This document shows positions 1 to 6,352 of a stretch of DNA of 7,479 nt, piece by piece. The stretch comes from CAZNQW01 sp964575225 (GTDB lineage: Bacteria > Chloroflexota > Anaerolineae > JAAYZQ01): contig CAZNQW010000193.1 of assembly GCA_964575225.1 (NCBI GenBank), forward strand, positions 1 to 7,479. The letters run 5' to 3'. The notes under the pieces are model-generated. The model searched no databases and was not told where the DNA came from. It saw nothing but the letters and a program-made list of their open reading frames with translations. How positions within the stretch are numbered: the first letter of the stretch is position 1; every line of letters begins with the position of its first letter. A program made the translations under genes and the position numbers.

Positions 1-545
1 TGACAGACATAAATGACGGGGATCTGCCAGTTGGCCGCCAGGTTCATCGATTCGTGAAAGCCACCTTCGGCTGTGGCGCCATCGCCAAAGAAACAGACGG
101 CCACCTGGTCGGTACGCCGCATCTTGATCGACAATCCCACGCCGGTGGCAATGGGCAAGCCGCCGCTGACGATGCCGTTGGCGCCGATGATGCCCTGGCT
201 GAAATCGGCGATGTGCATCGAGCCGCCCTTGCCCTTGCAGTAGCCGGTGGTCCGCCCGTATAGCTCGGCGAACATGTACTTGATATCGCAGCCCTTACCG
301 ATCACGTCGCCATGGCCGCGGTGGGTGCTGGTGATGTAGTCGTCGCGCCGCAAAGCGGTGCAGGTGCCCACCGGCACCGCTTCCTGTCCTTGCGATAGGT
401 GCAGGAAGCCGGCAATCTCGCCCGCTTCAAAGTGTTTTTGGGCTGTGTTCTCAAAGCCACGGATGAGCCGCATGCGCCGGTACATGGCCAACAACTGCTC
501 TTGAGTCAGGTCTTGGGGTGGTGCTTCTTTCTCTTCTGTGTTCAC
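1..545 (-). CDS. TPP-dependent dehydrogenase E1 component, alpha subunit (acetoin/pyruvate type), C-terminus cut by window edge
   Basis: E1 alpha subunits bind thiamine pyrophosphate with E1 beta. They decarboxylate a 2-oxoacid, or cleave acetoin, and pass the acyl group to the lipoyl arm of E2 in the cytoplasm. The visible 181 residues are the N-terminal half of a family that is usually about 320-340 aa. THRGHGD (74-80), YCKGKGGSMH (102-111) and the start of the TPP/Mg motif, GDGATAEG (154-161), are all present and intact. The THRGHGD and GKGGSMH wording is closer to acetoin dehydrogenase AcoA than to classical PDH, but sequence alone does not fix the substrate. I chose the GTG start at 545 because GGAGAGG lies at 556-550, with the GGAG core 7 nt upstream. 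The E2 gene ends 73 nt upstream, so the order is E2, then E1 alpha; E1 beta should follow beyond position 1. Confidence 0.93.
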   Translation of the reverse strand, partial: MNTEEKEAPPQDLTQEQLLAMYRRMRLIRGFENTAQKHFEAGEIAGFLHLSQGQEAVPVGTCTALRRDDYITSTHRGHGDVIGKGCDIKYMFAELYGRTTGYCKGKGGSMHIADFSQGIIGANGIVSGGLPIATGVGLSIKMRRTDQVAVCFFGDGATAEGGFHESMNLAANWQIPVIYVC

Positions 546-618
546 GATACCTCTCCGCTGGTCTAAAATGGAATGATGGACGTCGGGCCGGCCGCCGAGG
601 CGGTTTGCGCCCTGCCCG

Positions 619-1989
619 TTACGATCGGGTCAAAAGCAACATGGGGTCTTGGATCAGTTCGGCGATCCGATTCAGGAAGCGAGCCCCTGGGGCGCCGTCC
701 AAGATACGGTGGTCAATGACCAAGCTAAGGGTCATCATCGGTCGTACATCAAGGCTGTCGACCTCGTCAACGACAACCGCCTTGCGCACAATGCGCCCTA
801 CGCCCAGAATGCAGCATTCGGGCAGGTTGATCACAGGCGTAAAGCCCTCCACGCCCAGCATCCCTAGGTTGGTGATGGTAAAGGTCCCGCCGCTGAGTTC
901 ATCAGGCAGGAGGCGACCTTCGCGAGCGGCCTGGACCAGTCGAGCGCTCTCGGCTGCAATCTGGGCTGTGGTCAGGTGGTCGGCGTTGTGAATTACAGGC
1001 ACCAGCAGCCCTCGATCGGTGTCGACGGCGACTCCGATGTTGATGCGGTCGAGGATCTCGATCTGACCTTCGCCCAGGCGAGCGTTGGCCTCGGGATGCT
1101 CGCGCAGGGCAGCCGCGCAGATCTGGACCAAGAGATCGTTGTACGAGACGGTCTTGCCCTGGGCCTTGAGCCGTTCCCGCCACCCCATTAACTCGCTGAC
1201 GTCGACCTCGCGAAAGAGGGTGACTCGGGCTGTGGTGTGAGCGCTGTGGGCCATGCCTTGGGATACGATTTTGTGGACCCCTTTGAGGGGGATGGCCTGG
1301 GCCACCTGGGGCAGGCCCGGCTCGGGCAGGGTGGGCGCCCCCGGTTGTTGGCGAATGCGGGCGGCGGCTGCCTCCAGCACGTCCGACTGGGTGATTTTGC
1401 CTTCGGCGCCGGTGCCGCGCACACCGCTCAGATCGAGGCCGAGGGCCGCTGCCAGGTTGAGGGCCACCGGGGTGGCGCTGATGGCCTGGGCCGCAGGTGC
1501 AGTCTTGGCTGCTCCGGGCGCTTTGGCAAGGTCGGCCGCAACGATCCGGCCCTGGGGACCGCTCCCCTCGATAGACCCCAGATCCACGTGAGCCTGGCGA
1601 GCCATGGCGCGCGCCTTCCACGACGCTTGGATGGGGCCCTCGACGGGGGCGATGGTCTGTGGGGCGGGACCCGGAGCGGGGACTGTTTCATCCGGTTCGA
1701 CGGGCGCGACGGCAACCTGGCTGGGCTGCCACCCTGCGGGTAGCGTCTCACCGCCTGCCGTACCGACGGCAATGGTGGTGCCGACGGGCACTTCCTGCCC
1801 GGCAGTTACCAGGATGCGGGCCAGGATCCCTGCTTGGCGGGCTTCCACCGCGACGACCGACTTGTCGGTCTCGACGCTGAAAATCTCCTGGCCTTCCGAG
1901 ATCGGATCGCCTTCCTGCACGAGCCATTCGATCACAGAGCCTTTTTCCATGGTGAGCCCCAATTGGGGCATGGTGATTTCAAATGGCAT
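619..1989 (-). CDS. Dihydrolipoamide acyltransferase (E2) with one lipoyl domain and two E3-binding-like domains
   Basis: This is the E2 core of a 2-oxoacid or acetoin dehydrogenase complex; it moves the acyl group from lipoate to CoA. The 456 residues read in order as follows. A lipoyl domain covers about 1-76, with the lipoylated Lys43 in VETDKSVV. A Pro/Ala-rich linker covers about 85-118. A peripheral-subunit-binding domain lies at about 122-155 (GSGPQGRIVAADL). A second similar domain lies at about 172-207 (GVRGTGAEGKITQSDVLEA). Another linker follows, then the catalytic domain from about 235 to the end. Catalytic His427 and Asp431 are seen in DHRILDGAPGARFL, and GGTFTITNLG (368-376) is the usual substrate-site strand. 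The ATG at 1989 follows AAGAGGG (2000-1994). The gene sits 42 nt after the C_GCAxxG gene and 73 nt before E1 alpha, consistent with one transcript. The second binding domain is unusual. Confidence 0.95.
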   Translation of the reverse strand: MPFEITMPQLGLTMEKGSVIEWLVQEGDPISEGQEIFSVETDKSVVAVEARQAGILARILVTAGQEVPVGTTIAVGTAGGETLPAGWQPSQVAVAPVEPDETVPAPGPAPQTIAPVEGPIQASWKARAMARQAHVDLGSIEGSGPQGRIVAADLAKAPGAAKTAPAAQAISATPVALNLAAALGLDLSGVRGTGAEGKITQSDVLEAAAARIRQQPGAPTLPEPGLPQVAQAIPLKGVHKIVSQGMAHSAHTTARVTLFREVDVSELMGWRERLKAQGKTVSYNDLLVQICAAALREHPEANARLGEGQIEILDRINIGVAVDTDRGLLVPVIHNADHLTTAQIAAESARLVQAAREGRLLPDELSGGTFTITNLGMLGVEGFTPVINLPECCILGVGRIVRKAVVVDEVDSLDVRPMMTLSLVIDHRILDGAPGARFLNRIAELIQDPMLLLTRS

Positions 1990-2031
1990 AATACCCTCTT
2001 TCTTGTAGTCTGTAGCGAGTGGGATGATAAT

Positions 2032-2532
2032 TTATTCCAGCCCAGCAATCTGCTGGAGCATGTCGTTCCAGGCCTGCTCGTGTTGCAGTTCCAGGAGCTG
2101 GCCGATGGTGAATTCGAGCTGGCCCATGCAGATGGTATGCCAGCTCTTGCCTTCGATAAAGGCCGCGTGCCCCTCGTCGGTCGAGATGTCGATACCGATG
2201 AGGGACCGGCAGTTTACGTCGCCAAACTCGCGGCGAAAGTCATCCATGTGGCGCATGAGGATGCGACGCGTCACCCGTTTGGTCTCTTCATAGTCGTCGA
2301 TGCGGGTTGCCGCAAGGCGACCGATGGCCATTGCCGCGCCCGAGATCGCGCCACAGATGCCGCCGCTCCAAGCCACGCCGCCGTTTAGTGCCAGGGCAGG
2401 CGACGAATCCTCTGCATCGGGCAGGCCAAACGCTTGGGATAGAACCATCAGGCTGGTTTCGGCACAGCCATAGTGTCTGTCTTCGCTGAGAAAATAGTCC
2501 CGGGCCAGATCAATGGCTTCTTGCTGATTCAT
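2032..2532 (-). CDS. C_GCAxxG_C_C family putative redox protein
   Basis: This 166-aa protein fits the C_GCAxxG_C_C family (PF09719 as I recall it), small proteins named for conserved cysteines and often presumed redox-active; their biochemical role is not established. The signature appears as YGCAETSL (21-28) with Cys23, then GGVAWSGGICGAISGA (51-66) with Cys60, then Cys108 and Cys135. The leading Cys of the family name, two residues before GCA, is His20 here, and the position after GCA reads E-T-S rather than xxG, so this is a divergent member. There is no signal peptide or membrane segment, so it should be cytoplasmic. The ATG at 2532 has AGGAG 7 nt upstream. That start lies inside the 3' end of the GntR gene (23-base overlap), which suggests translational coupling. 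It may be a redox or metal accessory for this pathway, but that is inference. Confidence 0.8.
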   Translation of the reverse strand: MNQQEAIDLARDYFLSEDRHYGCAETSLMVLSQAFGLPDAEDSSPALALNGGVAWSGGICGAISGAAMAIGRLAATRIDDYEETKRVTRRILMRHMDDFRREFGDVNCRSLIGIDISTDEGHAAFIEGKSWHTICMGQLEFTIGQLLELQHEQAWNDMLQQIAGLE

Positions 2533-3211
2533 CGGTCGTCTCCTGTTCGACGGGTGGCTGGCCCAGATCCTCGATGTGGCGTTTCATGGCTTCGGCGGCG
2601 CGGGCAGGATCGCGCGAGGCGATCTCTTGGAGCAGGATCTCGTGTCGTCGGGCCAATTGTTCCAGATCCAGGCTGGAGCGGCGTGTGGTGACGATGGTCC
2701 AGTAACCAAACTGAAGGGTTTGCCACAGTTGGTATAGCACGCCGTTGTCGGCGATCTTGAAGATGGTCCTGTGGAAGCGATTATCCAAGCGGATCATGCG
2801 TTCCATGTCCTGTTCTCGCGCGGCGCGGATCATGTCGTCCAATGTGACGTGCAGCTTGTCGACATCCCCGTCGGTCAGGACTTCGGCAGCCAGCCGCGCC
2901 GCCAAAGATTCTAGAGCGGCGCGCACGGTATAGACCTCGCGCAGTTCTTTGGCCGAAAAGGAGCGGACCGAGGTGCCTTTGAACGCTTCGTTTTCCAGAA
3001 AGCCCAAAAGGACGAGATCGCGGATGGCCTCGCGGACGGGTGCCTGGCTGACGCCCAGGCGCTTGGCCAGGGAACTGGCCACAACCCGGTCGCCGGGCAG
3101 GTATTCCCCGTTCATGATCGCTTCGATCACAAACTCTTTGACGCGGTCGCCCAAGACGACGCGCGGCAGCGCCCCATTTTCTGGATCTGAGGATAGCTCG
3201 GAATTGACCAT
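2510..3211 (-). CDS. GntR-family transcriptional regulator, FadR/FCD subfamily
   Basis: This is a 233-aa DNA-binding regulator. Residues about 18-85 form the winged helix-turn-helix, including LPGDRVVASSLAKRLGVSQA (38-57) followed by PVREAIRDL, the standard GntR recognition region. Residues about 91-215 form the helical FCD ligand domain. The metal/ligand residues typical of FCD proteins are visible: Asp143 and His147 in LDNRFH, His190 in RRHEILLQEI, and His212 in KRHIEDL. FCD regulators generally sense small organic acids and often repress the catabolic genes beside them. Here the gene lies directly upstream of the C_GCAxxG, E2 and E1 alpha genes on the same strand, so it probably controls this cluster and may also regulate itself. 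The ATG at 3211 is supported only by a weak purine-rich stretch (GAAAGAG). The effector cannot be read from sequence. Confidence 0.95.
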   Translation of the reverse strand: MVNSELSSDPENGALPRVVLGDRVKEFVIEAIMNGEYLPGDRVVASSLAKRLGVSQAPVREAIRDLVLLGFLENEAFKGTSVRSFSAKELREVYTVRAALESLAARLAAEVLTDGDVDKLHVTLDDMIRAAREQDMERMIRLDNRFHRTIFKIADNGVLYQLWQTLQFGYWTIVTTRRSSLDLEQLARRHEILLQEIASRDPARAAEAMKRHIEDLGQPPVEQETTDESARSH

Positions 3212-3319
3212 CGTTAACTCTTTCGGGTTGCCTGTTCGCGGCCCTTACCCTTGAATCCATGTCCATGCTTGCCCCCATCGGAGGCCCTTGGAGCCTTTTG
3301 GGCAAGAACCTGGGACATT
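3212..3319 (-). other. 108-base intergenic gap upstream of the GntR gene, candidate promoter/operator region
   Basis: This is the longest non-coding gap in the window and the natural place for a promoter or GntR operator serving the regulator and dehydrogenase genes. I could not pick out a convincing -35/-10 pair or a clear FadR-type operator (TGGTnnnACCA-like). What can be seen is a GTTAAC palindrome at 3213-3218, 3-8 bases upstream of the ATG, and a tandem CATGGA hexamer on the minus strand at 3256-3267. There is no stem followed by a T-run after the upstream gene's TAG, so read-through from the upstream block is possible. Confidence 0.4.
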
Positions 3320-4201
3320 CTACAACAATTTCTCAACTTCGTCCATCATCAACTGCGGGTTGGCGGCGCGGATAAAGTAATAGGGACGGACGGCAAATCG
3401 GTGGACAAAATCGGCTCGTTTGGCGCGCAATTCGTCATTGTCCAACAGGGGCATGACGATGCCCGGCGCCAATACGAGGTGGAGTCCCAAGTAGTTCATC
3501 ACACAGTGCATGCTTTGGAACTCTTTTTCAAACTGGTTAAGCTCGGACACCTGGACGCTGTAGTTGCCATCGATAGCCGGGACGATGACCAAGTCCACAT
3601 TGCAGGGTTCATCGTAGGTGATGAACTCGGGCGTCTCGTCAAAGAATTTGGCCACGCCCTGGTCCTGATTGGGTTTATCGGCCCGCTCGGTGCCCTTGGA
3701 ACGGGTGCGCAGGAACACGCTTTTGGAGCCGGTGACTACCCAGCCCCGGTCATCGGTTACCGTCGTCTCAGTGGAGACAAGCAGGCCACCGCGGCGACTG
3801 CCCTCAATCTGCGCCATGGTCTTGCCGTGATTCGACTCGCCGCTGATAAACAGGATGGTGCGGTCGCGATAGCGGATCGCGGATGAGTGGAAAGGGTGCA
3901 GTCCTAACTGCTCCATGCGCAGCGCCAACATGGAGACGATCGTGGTCTGGACCTCACCCTGGTACCACTCGCCGTCCAGGTACAGCGTTTTGCCATCATA
4001 ACGGATGCTTTTTCCAGCGGCGTCCTGAGCCCAGACAATGTCCGGCTCGGGGCGGGTGGTTTTGGGTTCGATGGTCACGCTGGCCAATCGATAGGCCAGG
4101 AAAGCCAGTTCATCCAGCACATGTTCTCGCGGCTGGGAGCCGTAGATGTCGAAACGCAAGTGGGCCCCGCCCGAGGAGAATTCTTCGCTCAGTTGCAGCA
4201 T
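3320..4201 (-). CDS. P-loop protein resembling the HPr kinase/phosphorylase (HprK-like) fold, function unknown
   Basis: This is a 293-aa protein that I do not recognise as a named family. Its centre reads like an HprK-type nucleotide-binding core: LHPFHSSAI (101-109), strand RTILFIS, then the P-loop GESNHGKT (121-128), which matches GxxxxGK[ST]. In HPr kinase the next strand carries an acidic LVADD motif. Here the equivalent region reads LLVSTETTVTDD (140-151), so the acidic pair is shifted or replaced. Residues 1-100 and 190-293 show no motif I know, and there is no signal peptide or membrane helix. I chose the ATG at 4201 because AAAGGAG (4215-4209) sits 7 nt upstream. The frame stays open to 4369, but that stretch overlaps the upstream gene and is low in complexity. 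Its position directly after an ATP-grasp phosphotransferase domain suggests a joint phosphorylation role, which is inference. Confidence 0.6.
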   Translation of the reverse strand: MLQLSEEFSSGGAHLRFDIYGSQPREHVLDELAFLAYRLASVTIEPKTTRPEPDIVWAQDAAGKSIRYDGKTLYLDGEWYQGEVQTTIVSMLALRMEQLGLHPFHSSAIRYRDRTILFISGESNHGKTMAQIEGSRRGGLLVSTETTVTDDRGWVVTGSKSVFLRTRSKGTERADKPNQDQGVAKFFDETPEFITYDEPCNVDLVIVPAIDGNYSVQVSELNQFEKEFQSMHCVMNYLGLHLVLAPGIVMPLLDNDELRAKRADFVHRFAVRPYYFIRAANPQLMMDEVEKLL

Positions 4202-4234
4202 GCGTCTACTCCTTTCTGCCGTAATGGCACCTGA

Positions 4235-4260
4235 TGGCAGGGTGGCTGATTGCCCTGCCA
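4235..4260 (-). repeat. 8-bp inverted repeat (hairpin) between the ATP-grasp and HprK-like genes
   Basis: TGGCAGGG (4235-4242) and CCCTGCCA (4253-4260) are perfect complements around a 10-base loop. In the minus-strand mRNA this makes an 8-bp, GC-rich stem 27 bases after the upstream stop codon and about 20 bases before the next gene's ribosome-binding site. No T-run follows on the minus strand, so it is not a classical intrinsic terminator. It could be an mRNA-stabilising or processing stem that sets different expression for the two genes. Confidence 0.5.
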
Positions 4261-4286
4261 AGGTTTTGCCCTCAACCCGGCCCGCC

Positions 4287-5255
4287 TTACAGAGATGTGA
4301 TGGGCCGGCTTTGGAGCAGATAGACGGTGTCGCCTTCGATACCCCACTCGATATCCTGAGGACAGCCAAAATGAGTCTCGATTAGGTTGCCGAGTTGCAC
4401 CAGTTGCCGGAGGTGTTCGTCGGTCAGGACGCGGGCGTTGGCCCGGTCCTCAGGGACCGTGAGCACTTCTACGCCGCCGCGCCCTTCACCTGGTTGAAAC
4501 TTGCGGCTGAACATAATCTTTTTAGTCGGTACAAACTCGAAGGCGATCTCACAGGTTTCGCGGTCGATTTTGTAGTGGTCGGGGGTGATCTGGCCCGAGA
4601 CGATGCCCTCGCCCAGGCCCCACACGGCTTCGATCACCATCTGGTAGGGGTTGCGGAGAACCGGATCGACAGTAAAGCTGACCCCCGATTGTTCCGAGTT
4701 CACCATCTTTTGTACGACGACGCCCATCGATACGTCAAGGTCCTCAAAGCCGCGCTGGCTGCGGTAAAAGATGGCCTGCGATGTGAATAGGCTGGACCAG
4801 CACTTGCGCACGGCCTGGAGCAGCTCTTCTTCACCGATGACGTTCAGGATCGTGTCCTGTTGACCGGCAAAACTCGCGCCGGCCAGGTCCTCGGCGGTGG
4901 CGCTGGAACGGACGGCCACAGGCTCGTTGTCGCCCAGTTGGCGGTAGCTGGCCACAATGGCCTGTTCCAACTCGTCAGGGATGGGGATCTGGACAAACAG
5001 CTCGCGGATGCGCGGTTCAATGGCCTGGACTGCCTCACAGGCATTGCGGTCTAACCCGTGCAGGAGGCTGTCGATCTGGGTAGTGAGGCCGGCCTGTTGA
5101 ATCAGCAGTCGATAAGCCGGGGCCGTGATCACAAACCCCGGCGGCACCGGCATGCCCGCCCGGACCATGTCACCCAGATTGGCGCCCTTGCCGCCAGCCA
5201 GGGGGACGTCGTGCCGTCCAATCTCATCGAACCATACAATCAATTTCTCAGCCAC
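4287..5255 (-). CDS. Stand-alone PEP synthase/pyruvate phosphate dikinase N-terminal ATP-grasp domain protein
   Basis: The 322 residues match the ATP-binding (PPDK_N) domain of PEP synthase. That domain normally transfers the beta-phosphate of ATP to a histidine on a neighbouring domain. Visible motifs are LAGGKGANLGDM (19-30), AVRSSATAEDLAGASFAGQ (114-132), SEQSGVSFTVDP (187-198), EAVWGLGEGIVSGQITPDHY (209-228), and QDIEWGIEG followed by LLQSRPIT (300-320), which carry the expected nucleotide and Mg residues. It stops right after QSRPIT, where full-length PEP synthase (about 800 aa) continues into the phospho-His domain and the TIM barrel; neither is encoded in the window. Comparable stand-alone subunits are known, for example in phenylphosphate synthase. 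The start is GTG at 5255: GAGG sits 6 nt upstream and overlaps the stop of the SDR gene 10 bases away. The key motifs look intact, so this is more likely a dedicated subunit than a broken gene. Confidence 0.88.
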   Translation of the reverse strand: MAEKLIVWFDEIGRHDVPLAGGKGANLGDMVRAGMPVPPGFVITAPAYRLLIQQAGLTTQIDSLLHGLDRNACEAVQAIEPRIRELFVQIPIPDELEQAIVASYRQLGDNEPVAVRSSATAEDLAGASFAGQQDTILNVIGEEELLQAVRKCWSSLFTSQAIFYRSQRGFEDLDVSMGVVVQKMVNSEQSGVSFTVDPVLRNPYQMVIEAVWGLGEGIVSGQITPDHYKIDRETCEIAFEFVPTKKIMFSRKFQPGEGRGGVEVLTVPEDRANARVLTDEHLRQLVQLGNLIETHFGCPQDIEWGIEGDTVYLLQSRPITSL

Positions 5256-5265
5256 TGTGTACCTC

Positions 5266-6051
5266 TTATTGACTGGCGGTGACGCCGCCGTCGGCAAAGA
5301 TGATCTGTCCGGTGATAAAGTCGGCAGCCGGGGCGGCCAGATACACTGCCATCGCGGCGAGATCGATGGGCTCGCAAATGCGACCCAGCGGGATGCGCGC
5401 CACCAACGGGTTATAGAAGCCTGGGTCCTCCAGATAGCCCTTGACCAACTCGGTGCGAGTAAAGGTGGGGGCGATGCCGTTGACCGTGATATTGTGCTTG
5501 GCCCACTCGGTGGCGAGCTGCTTGACCATCAGGTTAAGCCCGCCCTTGCTGGAGCAGTAGGCCACATAGCCGCGGTGGATGCCCAGCATGCTGCGCACGG
5601 AACTGACGTGGATGTGTTTGCCGCCTTTGGCCGGAATCTGGACCCGAGCCACTGCCTGTGACAGAAAAAAGGCCGCCTTCAGGTTGAGATCCAGGATCTC
5701 GTCCCAATGGCTTTCGGTAAAGTCGATGGCTGCCGCCTCGCGATGGGTGCCCGAGCTGTTCACCAGAATGTCGAGCTGGCCATAGCGGTCTACAATCTGC
5801 TCCACCCGGTCGCGAACGCCCTGGACGTCGAGGACGTCCATTTCCATTCCCCATGCCTTGCCGCCCGCCGCTTCGATCTCGGCAGCCAGCTTTTCGACCT
5901 TGGCGCCGGTGCGGCCGGCCACGACGACCGTGGCCCCATAGGCGGCTAACCCTTCGCAGATGGCCGCGCCGATGCCGCCAGCCCCGCCGGTTACCAGGGC
6001 CACCTTGCCCTGGAGGTCAAATAGTGTTCGATAGGCTTCCAGTGAACTCAT
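5266..6051 (-). CDS. Short-chain dehydrogenase/reductase (SDR), classical type
   Basis: This is a 261-aa NAD(P)-dependent oxidoreductase of ordinary classical-SDR length. Features seen are the Rossmann motif TGGAGGIG (21-28), a structural NSSG (98-101) in place of the usual NNAG, Asn123 in LNLKAAFF, the Ser150/151 pair in HVSSVRS, and the catalytic Tyr165/Lys169 in YCSSK. The C-terminus ends with the common ITGQIIFADGG pattern. It resembles gluconate 5-dehydrogenase or 3-oxoacyl reductase types, so a hydroxyl/ketone conversion is likely, but the substrate cannot be assigned. Two ATGs compete. The one at 6060 sits directly against AAAAGG with no spacing. The one at 6051 has 9 nt of spacing and is preferred. 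The gene follows the sulfur-carrier gene by 25 bases and precedes the ATP-grasp gene by 10, so it is probably co-translated with both. Confidence 0.93.
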   Translation of the reverse strand: MSSLEAYRTLFDLQGKVALVTGGAGGIGAAICEGLAAYGATVVVAGRTGAKVEKLAAEIEAAGGKAWGMEMDVLDVQGVRDRVEQIVDRYGQLDILVNSSGTHREAAAIDFTESHWDEILDLNLKAAFFLSQAVARVQIPAKGGKHIHVSSVRSMLGIHRGYVAYCSSKGGLNLMVKQLATEWAKHNITVNGIAPTFTRTELVKGYLEDPGFYNPLVARIPLGRICEPIDLAAMAVYLAAPAADFITGQIIFADGGVTASQ

Positions 6052-6076
6052 GAGTCTCATCCTTTTCTTTGTCGTA

Positions 6077-6352
6077 CTAGCCGCCGGAAATGTGCGGCAT
6101 CATTAACACAGTGTCGCCGTCTCGTAGAACGCGGCGGATGTCGGTCTCAAAGTGGCCCGAAACGCTCACTTGCCAGCCCGCTTCGCGGATCACTTCCTCG
6201 GGCGAGCAGTCCAGGTAGGTGTCGATGCCCAGATGGACGATCAGGTCGGCCAGTGTGGCGCCCTCGGGCAGCGTGATTTCGGCCTGACCGCGGTGTGCAT
6301 CGGGAGGCAGGCAAGCTCGTAATATCTCAAAGAGGTGAACCCGAATGTTCAA
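6077..6352 (-). CDS. MoaD/ThiS-like ubiquitin-fold sulfur carrier protein
   Basis: This is a 91-aa beta-grasp protein. The N-terminus NIRVHLFEILR is typical of MoaD-type proteins, and the C-terminus LRDGDTVLMMPHISGG ends in the diagnostic Gly90-Gly91. In this family that terminus is adenylated and thiocarboxylated to deliver sulfur for molybdopterin, thiamine or other products. The start is TTG at 6352. It overlaps the upstream stop as TTGA, and AAAAGGAG (6373-6366) lies 13 nt away; no nearer start preserves the first strand. No activating E1-like (MoeB/ThiF), MoaE or thiazole synthase gene is in the window. The partner and product are therefore unknown. Tungsten or molybdenum aldehyde oxidoreductase clusters often carry such a gene, which is one possibility beyond the window. 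Confidence 0.88.
   Translation of the reverse strand: MNIRVHLFEILRACLPPDAHRGQAEITLPEGATLADLIVHLGIDTYLDCSPEEVIREAGWQVSVSGHFETDIRRVLRDGDTVLMMPHISGG

Noticed and set aside
546..618. GC-rich inverted repeat around 592-603 between the E2 and E1 alpha genes as a terminator
   Set aside because: The stem is only 4-5 bp, no T-run follows on the minus strand, and E2 and E1 alpha are expected to be co-transcribed.
3256..3267. Tandem CATGGA hexamers as a GntR operator
   Set aside because: They form a direct repeat, not the palindrome that GntR/FadR dimers bind, and a 6-base tandem can arise by chance.
4202..4369. Longer N-terminus for the HprK-like protein starting at 4369
   Set aside because: The extension overlaps the ATP-grasp coding region by more than 80 bases and has no recognisable domain. 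A strong ribosome-binding site sits right before the ATG at 4201.
5256..5297. Upstream ATG at 5297 for the ATP-grasp gene
   Set aside because: It would overlap the SDR 3' end, and the added 14 residues are not typical of the family. The GTG at 5255 has a well-spaced GAGG.
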